NCBI GenBank assembly: GCA_900548875.1
Contig: URMA01000001.1
Span: forward strand, 131,096-195,095
Direction of reading: 5' to 3'
Length of the DNA: 64,000 nucleotides
Origin: an uncultured Porphyromonadaceae bacterium
GTDB taxonomy: Bacteria; Bacteroidota; Bacteroidia; Bacteroidales; Muribaculaceae
The notes beneath the pieces were generated by a model that was given only the letters and a program-made list of their open reading frames with translations, was not told where the DNA came from and made no database searches. The translations under genes and the position numbers were made by a program. Below are positions 1 to 9,709 of this stretch, piece by piece; the first letter of the stretch is position 1; each line of letters opens with the position of its first letter.

Positions 1-553
1 ACAAAGCATACAACGAAATCAAGCCGCCCATGCTGGAACCCATTATGTAGGTATGTGAAGGGTCGGTATAGGTTGAAAAATTTTTGTCGATATAAGGTTT
101 CAGCTCGTCAACGATAAAATGCAGATAATTGTCGGCACTGAAACGGGCTACGTCCAACTTGGCAAGGCTGTCGGCAGGCAGATAGTTCAGCGACTTCTGC
201 GGGAAATAATCATAATAACGGTCCTTTTCGACATTGGATATGGCCACAACAATGCAGTTGGAAAGTTTGTTGTCGCTGAGCAGTTTGCCCATTTCTTCAT
301 CTACTTTCCATTCCTGTTTGTTCCACGTCGTTGCAGCATCGAAAAGCATCTGCCCGTCGTGCATATACAATACAGAATATTTCTTGTCACGACTATAGTC
401 GGACGGCACCCACACGTTCACATCACGCGGCTTGACATACTTTGAATTAAAGTTCTTGTACTCCACAAGTTTTCCCTGTGAAACCCGTTGCTGTGCAAAC
501 AGGCTACCGCACATGGCAACAAAAAACGCAACAATTGACACTAAAAATCTCAT
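1..553 (-). CDS. Secreted alpha/beta-hydrolase, esterase D/Fes-like (5' part)
   Basis: The reading frame starts at the ATG at 553-551 and runs off the left window edge, so only about 184 residues are visible. It begins with a signal peptide (MRFLVSIVAFFVAMCGSLFAQ, cleavage probably after SLFA), then a VWVPSDYSRDKKYSVLYMHDGQ segment typical of esterase D / enterochelin-esterase-like hydrolases. Near the cut end is IMGSSMGG, the GxSxGG nucleophile elbow with the likely catalytic Ser. The acid and His of the triad would lie outside the window. Family knowledge suggests hydrolysis of an ester (carbohydrate ester, siderophore or thioester) in the periplasm or outside; the substrate cannot be read from this part. 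A good promoter lies about 100 bp upstream. Confidence 0.8.
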   Translation of the reverse strand, partial: MRFLVSIVAFFVAMCGSLFAQQRVSQGKLVEYKNFNSKYVKPRDVNVWVPSDYSRDKKYSVLYMHDGQMLFDAATTWNKQEWKVDEEMGKLLSDNKLSNCIVVAISNVEKDRYYDYFPQKSLNYLPADSLAKLDVARFSADNYLHFIVDELKPYIDKNFSTYTDPSHTYIMGSSMGGLISLYAL

Positions 554-654
554 ATCACTCAAATTAACCGGTTACTATAATCTACAAGATAGTGAAAGTC
601 GAAAGCAGAAAAACAAGCTGGTTTAATTTTTTCTGAGACACAACCTATCTCATT

Positions 655-685
655 CAAAGATACAAAAACTTACCAATTCCCCAAA
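655..685 (-). promoter_or_regulatory. Bacteroidota-type promoter of the esterase gene
   Basis: On the minus strand, TTTG (685-682) is followed after 19 bp by TATCTTTG (662-655), matching the Bacteroidota -33/-7 consensus TTTG / TAnnTTTG. The implied leader is about 95 nt. Confidence 0.65.
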
Positions 686-737
686 TACTTTTCTGATTTA
701 TAAAACTCAATCACGAAAGCACAAATCAACAGACTAT

Positions 738-777
738 AAAAAAACTGGTCGTTTCTCCGTCACAGAGAAACGACCAG
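738..777 (-). terminator. Terminator of the nuo operon, after nuoN
   Basis: A perfect 13-bp stem (CTGGTCGTTTCTC at 745-757 pairing with 765-777, 7-nt loop) is followed on the minus strand by seven T (complement of 744-738). It starts about 30 bp after the nuoN stop. Confidence 0.93.
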
Positions 778-807
778 CATTATGTGTCAAATGTACTTTT
801 TAATTGT

Positions 808-2277
808 TTAGAACATTCCGCTCACTTCTGCTGCGTTGAACAGGAATGTGTAGATAGCACTGATCAAGCCAATCAGAATTATACCGGCTACGCAGATAAC
901 CAAACCTGCACGCTCGCTCCAATGTGACTTGAACGTAGGAATCGGATTGTCGTTGTCGTTGATGAACATTGCCTTTACAACCAACAAATAGTAGTAAAGT
1001 GAAACGATTGTGTTAATCAACGCAATCAACACCAAAACATACATAGCAACGCTTCCTTCCTGCAAAGCGGCAGAGAAGATGAAGAACTTGCTGAAGAATC
1101 CTGCAAACGGAGGAATACCGCCAAGAGAGAACATGGCAAGCATCATTGCAAAAGCAAGTTTCGGATTTGTCTTGTACAGTCCGTTGTAGTCGCTCATGTT
1201 CACCTTCTCTGTCTTGTTTTCGATAGCTTGGATAACACCGAAAGCGGCAAGGTTGGAGAAAATGTAGATGAGAACATAGTAGGCCAATGAAGCCGCACCA
1301 ATTGCTGCGTTGGCAATTACACCGAGCATGATGTAACCGGCCTGCGAAATGGAAGAGAACGCAAGGAAGCGCTTCATGTTGTCCTGACGGATTGCAAACA
1401 AGTTACCGATGGTGATGGTAAGGATAATCAATGCGTAGAGCATCCATTCCCATACCTGGCTGTAGACTGTTCCGAACACCTGAGTCAGAATGACAAGAGC
1501 GGCGAAAGAAGCGGCACCCTTTGAAATTACTGAAAGGTAAGAAGTGACGGAAGTAGGCGCACCCTGATAAACATCGGCTGTCCACAAGTGGAACGGTACA
1601 AGAGAAATCTTGAAACCGATACCGGCGATGACGAATGCCAATGCCACGATAAGCAATGCGCTGTTTTCATAAGCCAACACACGGCCGGCAATGTCGTGGA
1701 AGTAGAGAGAGCCGGTCAAACCGTAAACGAAAGACAAGCCCATCATATAGATTGCCGAAGAGAATACAGCCGTGAAAATATATTTGACGGCAGCTTCGTG
1801 TGATTCGTATTGTTTCTTGTCGAAAGCGACCAACGCTGCCAAAGGCAGAGAAGCTGTTTCGAGACCGATGATGAACAGCAGGAAGTGACGAGCCGAAACC
1901 ATCAGGTACATACCAAACAATGTAAGCAACATCAATTCGATAAATTCGCCGCGGCGTACAAGCTGCGATTCGCTGTTGTTCCACTTGATTGACTGGAGCA
2001 ACACCAGGAACACACCTACATTGAGGATGTTCTTGATGGAAGCAACAATCGGAGTGGTTTCATACATACCGGTAAATGCAGAGCCGAATGTAATCGGAGC
2101 GAAGAATCCGTAGAGCGTATAGGCTCCGAAAAGGACACACGCAGTAACCGAAAGTTTTGACTGAGCGTTTTTCGGCAAGAAAGTATCGAACAAAAATACC
2201 AATAGAAATACGATTAACAATCCTATTTCGTGGTGCATTATCATAAACTGTGAATAATCCATAATCTTCAAATTCAA
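808..2277 (-). CDS. nuoN: NADH-quinone oxidoreductase subunit N
   Basis: 489 residues, almost entirely hydrophobic. It is one of the three antiporter-like membrane subunits of complex I (NuoL/M/N), which carry out proton translocation in the inner membrane. The central region has the conserved antiporter-type segment (FHLWTADVYQGAPTSVTSYLSVISKGAA) with Lys residues in membrane helices. The start MNLKIMDYSQF is 20 bp after the nuoM stop; an alternative ATG five codons in is possible. It is the last gene of the cluster: a strong terminator follows about 30 bp downstream. The product call is secure from sequence and from gene order nuoL-M-N. Confidence 0.97.
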   Translation of the reverse strand: MNLKIMDYSQFMIMHHEIGLLIVFLLVFLFDTFLPKNAQSKLSVTACVLFGAYTLYGFFAPITFGSAFTGMYETTPIVASIKNILNVGVFLVLLQSIKWNNSESQLVRRGEFIELMLLTLFGMYLMVSARHFLLFIIGLETASLPLAALVAFDKKQYESHEAAVKYIFTAVFSSAIYMMGLSFVYGLTGSLYFHDIAGRVLAYENSALLIVALAFVIAGIGFKISLVPFHLWTADVYQGAPTSVTSYLSVISKGAASFAALVILTQVFGTVYSQVWEWMLYALIILTITIGNLFAIRQDNMKRFLAFSSISQAGYIMLGVIANAAIGAASLAYYVLIYIFSNLAAFGVIQAIENKTEKVNMSDYNGLYKTNPKLAFAMMLAMFSLGGIPPFAGFFSKFFIFSAALQEGSVAMYVLVLIALINTIVSLYYYLLVVKAMFINDNDNPIPTFKSHWSERAGLVICVAGIILIGLISAIYTFLFNAAEVSGMF

Positions 2278-2297
2278 TTTAAGAGTTCGTTACTTTG

Positions 2298-3818
2298 TTA
2301 TTGTGCGTATGCCATTATGTGATCAACAATCGGAGCAAAGCTGTCGCGGAGGACAAGGTTTGCCAAATCCGGGAAACAGCCAAGCACTGCAATCGCAAGC
2401 ATCAATGTAATCGTGCTGAAACGTTCGTACCAGTGAGCGTCGTCCAATTCGCGGTGGTGTTCGTTCTGAACAGGGCCGAAAAGAAGCTTGCCCACAACAC
2501 GAAGAATATAAACGGCTGTGATTACAATTGAAGTAGTGGTCACGATAGCAAACGCATGACGGAACAAGTTGCCGTCGCCAAGCACTGCATTGTAAATCGT
2601 AGTATTCTCAAACGAACCGAGGAAGATTGTCATTTCAGCAACGAAACCGCTCAAGCCCGGCAAACCGAGTGATGCCAAACCGGCGATGATATAGCCTACG
2701 GACAGGAACGGCATGATTTGCATCAAACCTCCCATTTCACGAACGTCACGAGTGTGGGTACGACCGTAAATCATACCAATCAAGGCGAAGAACAAGGCTG
2801 TCATCAAACCGTGAGACAACATTTGAAGCACCGCACCGCTCATGGCTGTCTGGTTCATCATCAGGATGGCAAACAATACCAAACCGCAGTGGCTAACTGA
2901 AGAGTAAGCGTTGATGTATTTCAAGTCGGTCTTCACGCAAGCGGTAAATGCACCGTAAACGACGCTGATACCCGTAAGAATCATGAATATCCAACCCAGT
3001 TCGTGAGCAGCATGAGGCATCAGATAGATGGCAACACGGAAACAGCCATAACCTCCCAGCTTCATCAACACACCAGCGTGGAGCATTGATACGGCTGTAG
3101 GCGCTGAAGCGTGACCATCAGGCGACCATGTGTGGAACGGGAACATTGCACCAAGAACGCCAAAACCGACGAAAGCGCAAACGAACAAGGCATTCTGCCA
3201 TTCGAGAGCCACACCGTTTTGTGCAACTTCCAGCAAGTTCATCGTTTCACCTGCGTGGTAATAGATACCCAGGATGCTAATCAGCAGGAATGCTGAACCA
3301 CCCATCAACATCAATGTCAGCTTCATGGCCGAGTAAGTCTTCTTACCGCTACCCCAAACACCGATCAGCAAGTACATCGGAATCAAGGCAACCTCGTAGA
3401 ACATGAACATCGTGAACAAGTCAATCGAGATAAAGAACCCGAATACACCGACCGACAGAAGGATGAACCACAAGAAATATTCTTTTGTCAGCGGTGCAAC
3501 CGTCCAGGATGCGAAAGAACCTGTGAAGACGATAATCGCTGAAAGCAAAATCATCAGTACCGAAATTCCATCCACACCTACAGCCAAATGAATGTTCAGC
3601 GGTTCGAACCACATATATGAATCAGTAAAGAGCATTGCCTCATCAGGGTGCAAGGCTCTTTCATTCACGAAAGCGTAGCAAAGATAGAATGCCGAAATCA
3701 AGAGCAATGACGCTCCACTCGCCACTACGGCGCGCACCTGATTGACACTGCGCGTCAGGAACAACGCACCCAATGTCAGGACAGGTATGATTACGAAAAG
3801 AAATAGTATATTAAACAT
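2298..3818 (-). CDS. nuoM: NADH-quinone oxidoreductase subunit M
   Basis: 506 residues, the second antiporter-like proton-pumping subunit of complex I. Signature segments are YEVALIPMYLLIGVWG (conserved Glu in an early helix) and FPFHTWSPDGHASAPTAVSM (antiporter family motif), followed by LMKLGGYG with a conserved Lys. It lies between nuoL (26 bp upstream) and nuoN (20 bp downstream) in the usual order, so it is almost certainly co-transcribed. The length is normal for the family. Confidence 0.97.
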   Translation of the reverse strand: MFNILFLFVIIPVLTLGALFLTRSVNQVRAVVASGASLLLISAFYLCYAFVNERALHPDEAMLFTDSYMWFEPLNIHLAVGVDGISVLMILLSAIIVFTGSFASWTVAPLTKEYFLWFILLSVGVFGFFISIDLFTMFMFYEVALIPMYLLIGVWGSGKKTYSAMKLTLMLMGGSAFLLISILGIYYHAGETMNLLEVAQNGVALEWQNALFVCAFVGFGVLGAMFPFHTWSPDGHASAPTAVSMLHAGVLMKLGGYGCFRVAIYLMPHAAHELGWIFMILTGISVVYGAFTACVKTDLKYINAYSSVSHCGLVLFAILMMNQTAMSGAVLQMLSHGLMTALFFALIGMIYGRTHTRDVREMGGLMQIMPFLSVGYIIAGLASLGLPGLSGFVAEMTIFLGSFENTTIYNAVLGDGNLFRHAFAIVTTTSIVITAVYILRVVGKLLFGPVQNEHHRELDDAHWYERFSTITLMLAIAVLGCFPDLANLVLRDSFAPIVDHIMAYAQ

Positions 3819-3844
3819 AACTTAATTTTTTTATCCGTCAACTT

Positions 3845-5764
3845 TTAGATTAAGAACAAACAAGAAATTGCTGCAAGAAGCAACGCTCCCACCAAATAAA
3901 TCCATACGTACATCTGGATAGAACCTGATTGAAGCTTGCGGATTGCAAACGAAACGCTGTTTGTGGCATTTGCCAATCTGTTCCACGTATTGTCGATAAT
4001 GTGAGTGTCGAACCACTGGATTCCCCGACAAATGACGTTGAAGATGATTTTGTGAGTGACGAACATATAAAGCTCGTCCATGTAAAAGCGACGGTATGCA
4101 GCGCGATACAGGCCTTTCATTGAATTTGCAAGACGGTCAGGTACCGAATTTTCTTTACGGTAAAGCACAGTAGCCAATGCGATTCCAACTACGGCAATAG
4201 CGATGCTCGGACCGGCTACGCCCCAGTTCATGTGGATATCGTAGTTTTCGCCGTTGTAAGTAACGAAATGTCCGAAAGGAATGAAACCTGCCAGACAGGA
4301 GATAACGGCAAGAATTACCAAAGGCACTGTCATCACCCATTCGCAGTCGTGCGGAGTGTGATGTGAATAGTCCGGCTTGTTCCACCAGAAGATACGGTAG
4401 TAAAGACGGAACATATAGAATGCGGTCAAACCGGCAACTGCCGACATCCATACACCCCAGAACGGGCTTTGCAGATATGTGGCAACAAGAATTTCATCCT
4501 TACTGAAGAATCCTGCAAACGGAGGAATACCTGCGATGGCAAGACATGCAACAAGGAATGCAATGTGAGTGACCGGCATATATTTGTGAAGGTTACCCAT
4601 AGCGTCCATTTCATTGCTGTGGACCATGTGGATGATGGCACCGGCGCAAAGGAAGAGCAAGCCCTTGAACATTGCGTGAGTGAACAAGTGGAACATGGAA
4701 GCCATGTAGCCTACACCTTCGTGAAGCTCAGGACGGGCAACGCCGAGAGCCGTAAACATGAATGCAATCTGAGAGATGGTTGAGAAGGCAAGCACACGCT
4801 TGATATCAGTCTGCACACAGGCAACGACTGCTGCATACAAGGCTGTGATGGCACCCGTAGCCGTGATCAGTTCGAGCACTTCCGGAGTGAACACGTACAT
4901 CGGGAACATTCTTGCTACCAAGAATACACCGGCAACAACCATGGTTGCAGCGTGGATAAGTGCGGATACAGGAGTAGGACCTTCCATGGCATCCGGCAAC
5001 CAAATGTGCAACGGGAACATGGCTGATTTACCAGCACCACCCATGAAAATCAAAGCCAAAGCCCAAGAAGCAGCCGAACAGCCCATGAATGTCACGCCGG
5101 CAGCGTTGCTGACAATGGCACCCGGATTGCTCATCAACGACTGGAAGTCGAACGTGCCGCAATAGTATGCCAAAAGCATGATACCGATCAAGAAACCGAG
5201 GTCAGCAAAACGAGTGACGATAAACGCTTTCTTGGAAGCTGAAACAGCCGAATTCTTCTGATAGTAGAAACCGATAAGCAAATAAGATGAAACACCCACC
5301 ATTTCAAAGAAGATGAACATCTGGAAGATATTGGTTGCAACCACCAGTCCCAACATTGAGAAGGTAAAGAGAGCAAGAAACGCATAGTAGCGTTGGAAAC
5401 CTTTTTCACCGTGCATGTAGCCCAAGCTGTAGAGGTGAACCATCAAGGAAATCGTAGTGATGACAATCAGCATCATTGCCGAAATCGGGTCGATGAAAAC
5501 ACCCATATCCACATGAAGCTTGTCGCCGAGAGTCAACCAAGTGGCGTTGTACACTTCAATCGGCTGACGGACACCGTCGACCATGTATTGCGGATCAAAG
5601 AAGTATGTCAAGGCTACGCCATAGGCAATAACCGTAGTAACCAACATTGCAACTGTTCCCAGAACGCCCGAAACCTGCTTCGACATTTTCATGCCAAGAA
5701 GTCCAAGCACCAAGAACATGAACAACGGTAGAAGTAATGTTATTATTGAATATGACAATTCCAT
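3845..5764 (-). CDS. nuoL: NADH-quinone oxidoreductase subunit L
   Basis: 639 residues, the distal antiporter-like subunit of complex I. It carries FFEMVGVSSYLLIGFYY (conserved Glu helix), FPLHIWLPDAMEGPTPVSALIHAATMV (family hallmark) and a C-terminal extension that in this family forms the long lateral helix running along the membrane arm. It starts 5 bp after the nuoK stop, so translation is probably coupled. Confidence 0.97.
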   Translation of the reverse strand: MELSYSIITLLLPLFMFLVLGLLGMKMSKQVSGVLGTVAMLVTTVIAYGVALTYFFDPQYMVDGVRQPIEVYNATWLTLGDKLHVDMGVFIDPISAMMLIVITTISLMVHLYSLGYMHGEKGFQRYYAFLALFTFSMLGLVVATNIFQMFIFFEMVGVSSYLLIGFYYQKNSAVSASKKAFIVTRFADLGFLIGIMLLAYYCGTFDFQSLMSNPGAIVSNAAGVTFMGCSAASWALALIFMGGAGKSAMFPLHIWLPDAMEGPTPVSALIHAATMVVAGVFLVARMFPMYVFTPEVLELITATGAITALYAAVVACVQTDIKRVLAFSTISQIAFMFTALGVARPELHEGVGYMASMFHLFTHAMFKGLLFLCAGAIIHMVHSNEMDAMGNLHKYMPVTHIAFLVACLAIAGIPPFAGFFSKDEILVATYLQSPFWGVWMSAVAGLTAFYMFRLYYRIFWWNKPDYSHHTPHDCEWVMTVPLVILAVISCLAGFIPFGHFVTYNGENYDIHMNWGVAGPSIAIAVVGIALATVLYRKENSVPDRLANSMKGLYRAAYRRFYMDELYMFVTHKIIFNVICRGIQWFDTHIIDNTWNRLANATNSVSFAIRKLQSGSIQMYVWIYLVGALLLAAISCLFLI

Positions 5765-5769
5765 AAGCC

Positions 5770-6081
5770 TTAAAATTTCATTTTAGTTAGATTCTCCACA
5801 TCGACATTCTTCGTCACACGGAAGATATTGATGATAATGGCTATTGCTAACGCTGTTTCCGCTGCGGCTATGGCTATTGCAAACAATGTGAAGAACATTC
5901 CTTCCAACTCACCGGGGAACAAGAAACGGTTGAACACAACAAAGTTGATGTCAACGGCGTTCAACATCAATTCCAAAGAAATCAGGATAGCAATCAAATT
6001 CTTTCTGGTGATAAATCCATAAACCCCGGCGCCGAACATAATCAGGCTCGGAATCAAATAATATAATATTGACAGTTCCAT
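5770..6081 (-). CDS. nuoK: NADH-quinone oxidoreductase subunit K
   Basis: 103 residues with three predicted membrane helices, the normal size for NuoK. Conserved acidic residues fall in helix 2 (ISLELMLNAVDINFVVF) and helix 3 (AETALAIAI), the positions known in the family to belong to the proton path. The ATG lies 9 bp downstream of the nuoJ stop, with nuoL following after 5 bp. Confidence 0.97.
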   Translation of the reverse strand: MELSILYYLIPSLIMFGAGVYGFITRKNLIAILISLELMLNAVDINFVVFNRFLFPGELEGMFFTLFAIAIAAAETALAIAIIINIFRVTKNVDVENLTKMKF

Positions 6082-6090
6082 AGCTTAGTT

Positions 6091-6609
6091 CTATCTTTTG
6101 CGGGCAATGGTTATGCCACCGATTATACATGCCAATAATAACACACTGATAGCCTCGAACGGAAGAAGATACTGATACTTTTCAGTACCGAGCAGTGCAT
6201 GTCCAATCCGTTCCATGTCGAGCGACATCATTGTATTGTACAATGTAGCGCCGTTGGCAGCGAAATAAGACACTAGGGCAAAGCCGCAAACGACGACGCC
6301 AAAAATGGCGGCAATCAGGCCCAAGCCCTCTTTCTTCGAGGTCAACTTCTCGGATTTGTCGCCCGGCTTGCTGGTCAGCAAAATCGAGAATACGAACAAC
6401 ACCAGAATACCGCCCGCATAGACTGCCAGCTGAACTGAACCCAGGAATTCAAATCCCATGTGGAAATACAGAATAGCCGTAGCAAACAATGTAAACAGCA
6501 GATAGGTGGCAGCCCGCAAGATTTTGCGTGAAGTAACCGAAAGCACCGAGAATACGATGATTGCCAGAGCAATCACGCAATACACGATTGAATTACCTAC
6601 TACATTCAT
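6091..6609 (-). CDS. nuoJ: NADH-quinone oxidoreductase subunit J
   Basis: 172 residues with about five membrane helices, beginning MNVVGNSIVYCVIALAI. The segment FLGSVQLAVYAGGILVLFVFSILLT matches the NuoJ third helix, where a flexible turn links the quinone site to the proton path. It lies between nuoI and nuoK with short gaps, consistent with one transcript. Confidence 0.96.
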   Translation of the reverse strand: MNVVGNSIVYCVIALAIIVFSVLSVTSRKILRAATYLLFTLFATAILYFHMGFEFLGSVQLAVYAGGILVLFVFSILLTSKPGDKSEKLTSKKEGLGLIAAIFGVVVCGFALVSYFAANGATLYNTMMSLDMERIGHALLGTEKYQYLLPFEAISVLLLACIIGGITIARKR

Positions 6610-6626
6610 ATATAATTACTTTAATT

Positions 6627-7148
6627 TTATTCCGGTTTAGATGTTGATTCAGCAGCTGGAGCCGCAGGAGCTGCAGCAGGCGCCGCTACAACTTCCTTCT
6701 CAGGAAGATAGTTCAATTGCTCTACCAATTTTGAACGTGTAAAGACGGCATGCTCAAAATCAGTAACAAAATGGATGGCGTTATGAGGACACGCCGTCAC
6801 ACACATCTGACAGAATGTACAGCTACCGATGTCGTAGAGGTACTTGTCAAGTTTTCTTTTCTTTTTTCCGTCTGGAAGGTCCACCATCTTGGTCACTACT
6901 TTGATAGTGCCGTTCGGGCAGTTCATCTGACACAATCCACACGCTATGCATTTGTGATTGCCTTCTTCGTCATAAATAAACCTAAGCGCACCGCGAAAAC
7001 GTTCGCCAATGTGCAAATTTGCGCGATTGTCAGGATACTCTTCAGTAACCTTGGGGGTAAGGAACTCTTTACCGGTTACCTCCATACCCTTGATAAGGCT
7101 GACTACGCCCTTACCTAATCCGGAGAAGTACTCTTTTACACTACTCAT
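6627..7148 (-). CDS. nuoI: NADH-quinone oxidoreductase subunit I (2x[4Fe-4S])
   Basis: 173 residues. Two ferredoxin-type motifs bind [4Fe-4S] clusters: Cys67, 70, 73, 77 and Cys110, 113, 116, 120. In complex I these pass electrons towards NuoB. A low-complexity Ala/Pro tail (about residues 150-173) extends beyond the family core. This is the first gene after the inserted ATP synthase operon; in ordinary nuo clusters it would directly follow nuoH. The 106-bp gap upstream holds a terminator-like structure, so nuoI-N expression depends on read-through or on a promoter in that gap. I found only a weak -7-like match there (minus strand near 7181-7174). Confidence 0.97.
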   Translation of the reverse strand: MSSVKEYFSGLGKGVVSLIKGMEVTGKEFLTPKVTEEYPDNRANLHIGERFRGALRFIYDEEGNHKCIACGLCQMNCPNGTIKVVTKMVDLPDGKKKRKLDKYLYDIGSCTFCQMCVTACPHNAIHFVTDFEHAVFTRSKLVEQLNYLPEKEVVAAPAAAPAAPAAESTSKPE

Positions 7149-7203
7149 AAAAATAAGTTCTGTCCTACTTTCAATAAAATACCGGCTTATATTTAATTAA
7201 ACT

Positions 7204-7244
7204 CAAAAAACACCGGAAAGGGGTCCGGTATGTTAACCCCTTTC
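7204..7244 (-). terminator. Double hairpin with T-tract after atpG (terminator or attenuator)
   Basis: Read on the minus strand, GAAAGGGGT (7244-7236) can pair with ACCCCTTTC (7224-7216), or ACCGGA (7229-7224) can pair with TCCGGT (7217-7212). The two stems share bases and exclude each other. The shorter stem is followed within one base by six T (7210-7205). It begins 11 bp after the atpG stop and ends about 56 bp before nuoI. Confidence 0.7.
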
Positions 7245-7254
7245 TGATGTCTGC

Positions 7255-8127
7255 TTATTTTTCAACTTGTCCGCCAAGAATATCCAACAGTTCTGTCGTG
7301 ATACTCTGCTGACGAAGTTTATTGAACTCTAACTTCAACGAGTCGAGCAGTTTCACTGCATTGTCGTTTGCACTCTGCATTGCCATTACCCTTGCAGCCT
7401 GTTCTGATGCTGTATTCTGGATAAAAATTTCCTGCATTACAGAAATAATGTACAAAGGTAATATAGTATTGTAAATTTTATTAACATCCGGCTCAAAAAT
7501 GTACGGCCGATTGCTGTTATTAACATTTCCAAAGGCTTCCGGCGATACAGGGAGCAATTGTTGTCGACGCAGAACCTGCTTTCCGGCACTCAGGTAGTGC
7601 ATCGAAACAATCTCGACACAATCCACCTTGTGAGCAAGGAAATCAGCTTTCAACGATTCGGTTACGCTGCGAATTGCCGTCAGGTCACTTTTCGTCGTAA
7701 CATTCAGCTGGCAGATATCAACTCCGCCTACCTTCAGTTTTGAAACGGCTTTCGCCATTTTCTTTCCGATGGGATAAATGGTTATGCGAAGTGCCGCATC
7801 CTTTTCCCGCAACTCGTTGACACGTGCCAACAGCTGCTTGAAAATGTTGATGTTGTAGGCACCGCACAGACCATCGTCCGAACCTAACACGACAAGCGCA
7901 ATGGCTTTCACATCTCGAACTTCTGTCAACTCGGAATCGTATTCCGCATCAGTCGAGAGAAGGTTGCCCATAATCGTCTGCAACTGATTTCTGAAAGGTA
8001 CGACACGGCTCAAAGCCTGTACTGCCTTGTGCATCTTGGCGGATGAAATCATTTTCATCGCACCGGTGATCTTTTCGGACGATGCGACCGAGCCGATTCT
8101 TCCTTTTAGTTCTCGTAACGTTGACAT
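7255..8127 (-). CDS. atpG: F1 ATP synthase gamma subunit
   Basis: 290 residues, the central rotor shaft of F1. The N-terminus (MSTLRELKGRIGSVASSEKITGAMKMISSAKM) and the C-terminus (SANDNAVKLLDSLKLEFNKLRQQSITTELLDILGG) form the conserved coiled coil that turns inside the alpha3beta3 ring. It is the last gene of the atp operon, 10 bp after atpA, and is followed by a terminator-like double hairpin. Confidence 0.97.
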   Translation of the reverse strand: MSTLRELKGRIGSVASSEKITGAMKMISSAKMHKAVQALSRVVPFRNQLQTIMGNLLSTDAEYDSELTEVRDVKAIALVVLGSDDGLCGAYNINIFKQLLARVNELREKDAALRITIYPIGKKMAKAVSKLKVGGVDICQLNVTTKSDLTAIRSVTESLKADFLAHKVDCVEIVSMHYLSAGKQVLRRQQLLPVSPEAFGNVNNSNRPYIFEPDVNKIYNTILPLYIISVMQEIFIQNTASEQAARVMAMQSANDNAVKLLDSLKLEFNKLRQQSITTELLDILGGQVEK

Positions 8128-8137
8128 ATTCTAAATG

Positions 8138-9706
8138 TTATTGCTGTGCATATTTTGCAGAAACTTCTTTCGCTGCTGCCGTTAACTTCTCTTCAATCTC
8201 GTCGTTCAATACACCGGTCTTGAGCACATCGAGCACATCTTTGCGGTGACGTACCTGAAGAAGCTGAAGGAACGATTTTTCGAAATCGGCCACCTTGTCC
8301 ATCGGCACATCGGCAAGCAAACCGTGAGTACCGCAGTAAATCACGGCAATCTGCTCTTCAACGGCCATCGGCTGATATTGGGCCTGGATAAGAAGGCGTT
8401 CGTTCTTACGTCCCTTGTCGATGACACGGGCCGTTACAGGATCGAGGTCACCACCGAACTTGGTGAATGACTCCAACTCACGGAACTGTGCCTGGTCAAT
8501 CTTCAACGTACCGGCAATTTTCTTCATTGCCTTGATCTGGGCGTTACCACCGACACGCGAAACTGAAATACCGACATTGATAGCCGGACGGATACCGCGG
8601 TTGAACAACGCCGTTTCCAAGAATATCTGACCATCGGTAATTGAAATCACGTTGGTCGGGATATAGGCTGAAACGTCGCCGGCCTGTGTTTCAATGATAG
8701 GAAGCGCAGTCAGCGAACCGCCGCCCTTCACCATCGGCTTCAACACTTCCGGAAGATCGTTCATGCTCTTTGCCACAGCGTCGTTCTCGATGATTTTTGC
8801 TGCACGTTCCAAAAGACGGGAGTGCAAATAGAAGATATCACCCGGATATGCTTCACGTCCGGACGGACGCTTCAAAATCAACGAAATTTCACGATAGGCA
8901 ACGGCCTGCTTCGACAAGTCGTCATAAACAATCAAGGCGTCGCGGCCGGTATCACGGAAGTATTCACCGATAGCAGCACCTGCAAACGGAGAATAGTAGC
9001 GCATGGCAGCCGAATCGGAAACAACGATCGTGTAGTCCATAGCACCATGCTTGCGCAACGTGTTGACAAGCGCGGCAATCGACGAAGCTTTCTGTCCGAT
9101 CGCTACATATATACAGTAAACGGGTTTGCCCTCTTCAAAGGATTTGCGCTGGTTGATAATGGTATCGATGGCAATAGCAGTCTTACCAATCTGACGGTCA
9201 CCGATAATAAGCTCACGCTGTCCGCGACCGATAGGAATCATCGAGTCGACAGCTTTCAAACCTGTCTGTAACGGCTGTTTTACCGGCTGACGGAAAATAA
9301 CACCCGGAGCCTTACGGTCGAGCGGCAGACGAATGAGATCGCCGCTGATAGGACCGTTGCCGTCGATAGGTTCACCAAGAACATTGATGACACGACCAAT
9401 CAACCCTTCGCCAACAGGAATGGAGGCAATTTCGCCGGAACGGCGCACCGACATGTTCTCGGTCACCTCATTCACTTTGTCGAGCAAGATTACACCCACG
9501 TTGCTTTCCTCAAGGTTCATGGCAACGCCGGTAGCTCCGTTCTCGAAAGTCACCAGTTCGTTTGCTTCCACATTCTCAAGGCCGTAGACGTGAGCTACAC
9601 CGTCGCCCACATTGAGCACTGTCCCAACTTCCTCGAACGCGGCCTTATCTTTCAGCCCGTCGAGTTGTTGTTTCAGAATGTCTGAAATCTCACTTGGGTC
9701 AATCAT
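8138..9706 (-). CDS. atpA: F1 ATP synthase alpha subunit
   Basis: 522 residues, the regulatory nucleotide-binding subunit of the F1 hexamer. The Walker A motif GDRQIGKT is at residues 169-176 and the alpha-family segment VGISVSRVGGNAQIKAMKK is further on. It lies 3 bp after atpH and 10 bp before atpG, the canonical H-A-G order. Nothing about the sequence is unusual. Confidence 0.98.
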   Translation of the reverse strand: MIDPSEISDILKQQLDGLKDKAAFEEVGTVLNVGDGVAHVYGLENVEANELVTFENGATGVAMNLEESNVGVILLDKVNEVTENMSVRRSGEIASIPVGEGLIGRVINVLGEPIDGNGPISGDLIRLPLDRKAPGVIFRQPVKQPLQTGLKAVDSMIPIGRGQRELIIGDRQIGKTAIAIDTIINQRKSFEEGKPVYCIYVAIGQKASSIAALVNTLRKHGAMDYTIVVSDSAAMRYYSPFAGAAIGEYFRDTGRDALIVYDDLSKQAVAYREISLILKRPSGREAYPGDIFYLHSRLLERAAKIIENDAVAKSMNDLPEVLKPMVKGGGSLTALPIIETQAGDVSAYIPTNVISITDGQIFLETALFNRGIRPAINVGISVSRVGGNAQIKAMKKIAGTLKIDQAQFRELESFTKFGGDLDPVTARVIDKGRKNERLLIQAQYQPMAVEEQIAVIYCGTHGLLADVPMDKVADFEKSFLQLLQVRHRKDVLDVLKTGVLNDEIEEKLTAAAKEVSAKYAQQ

Positions 9707-9709
9707 TTT

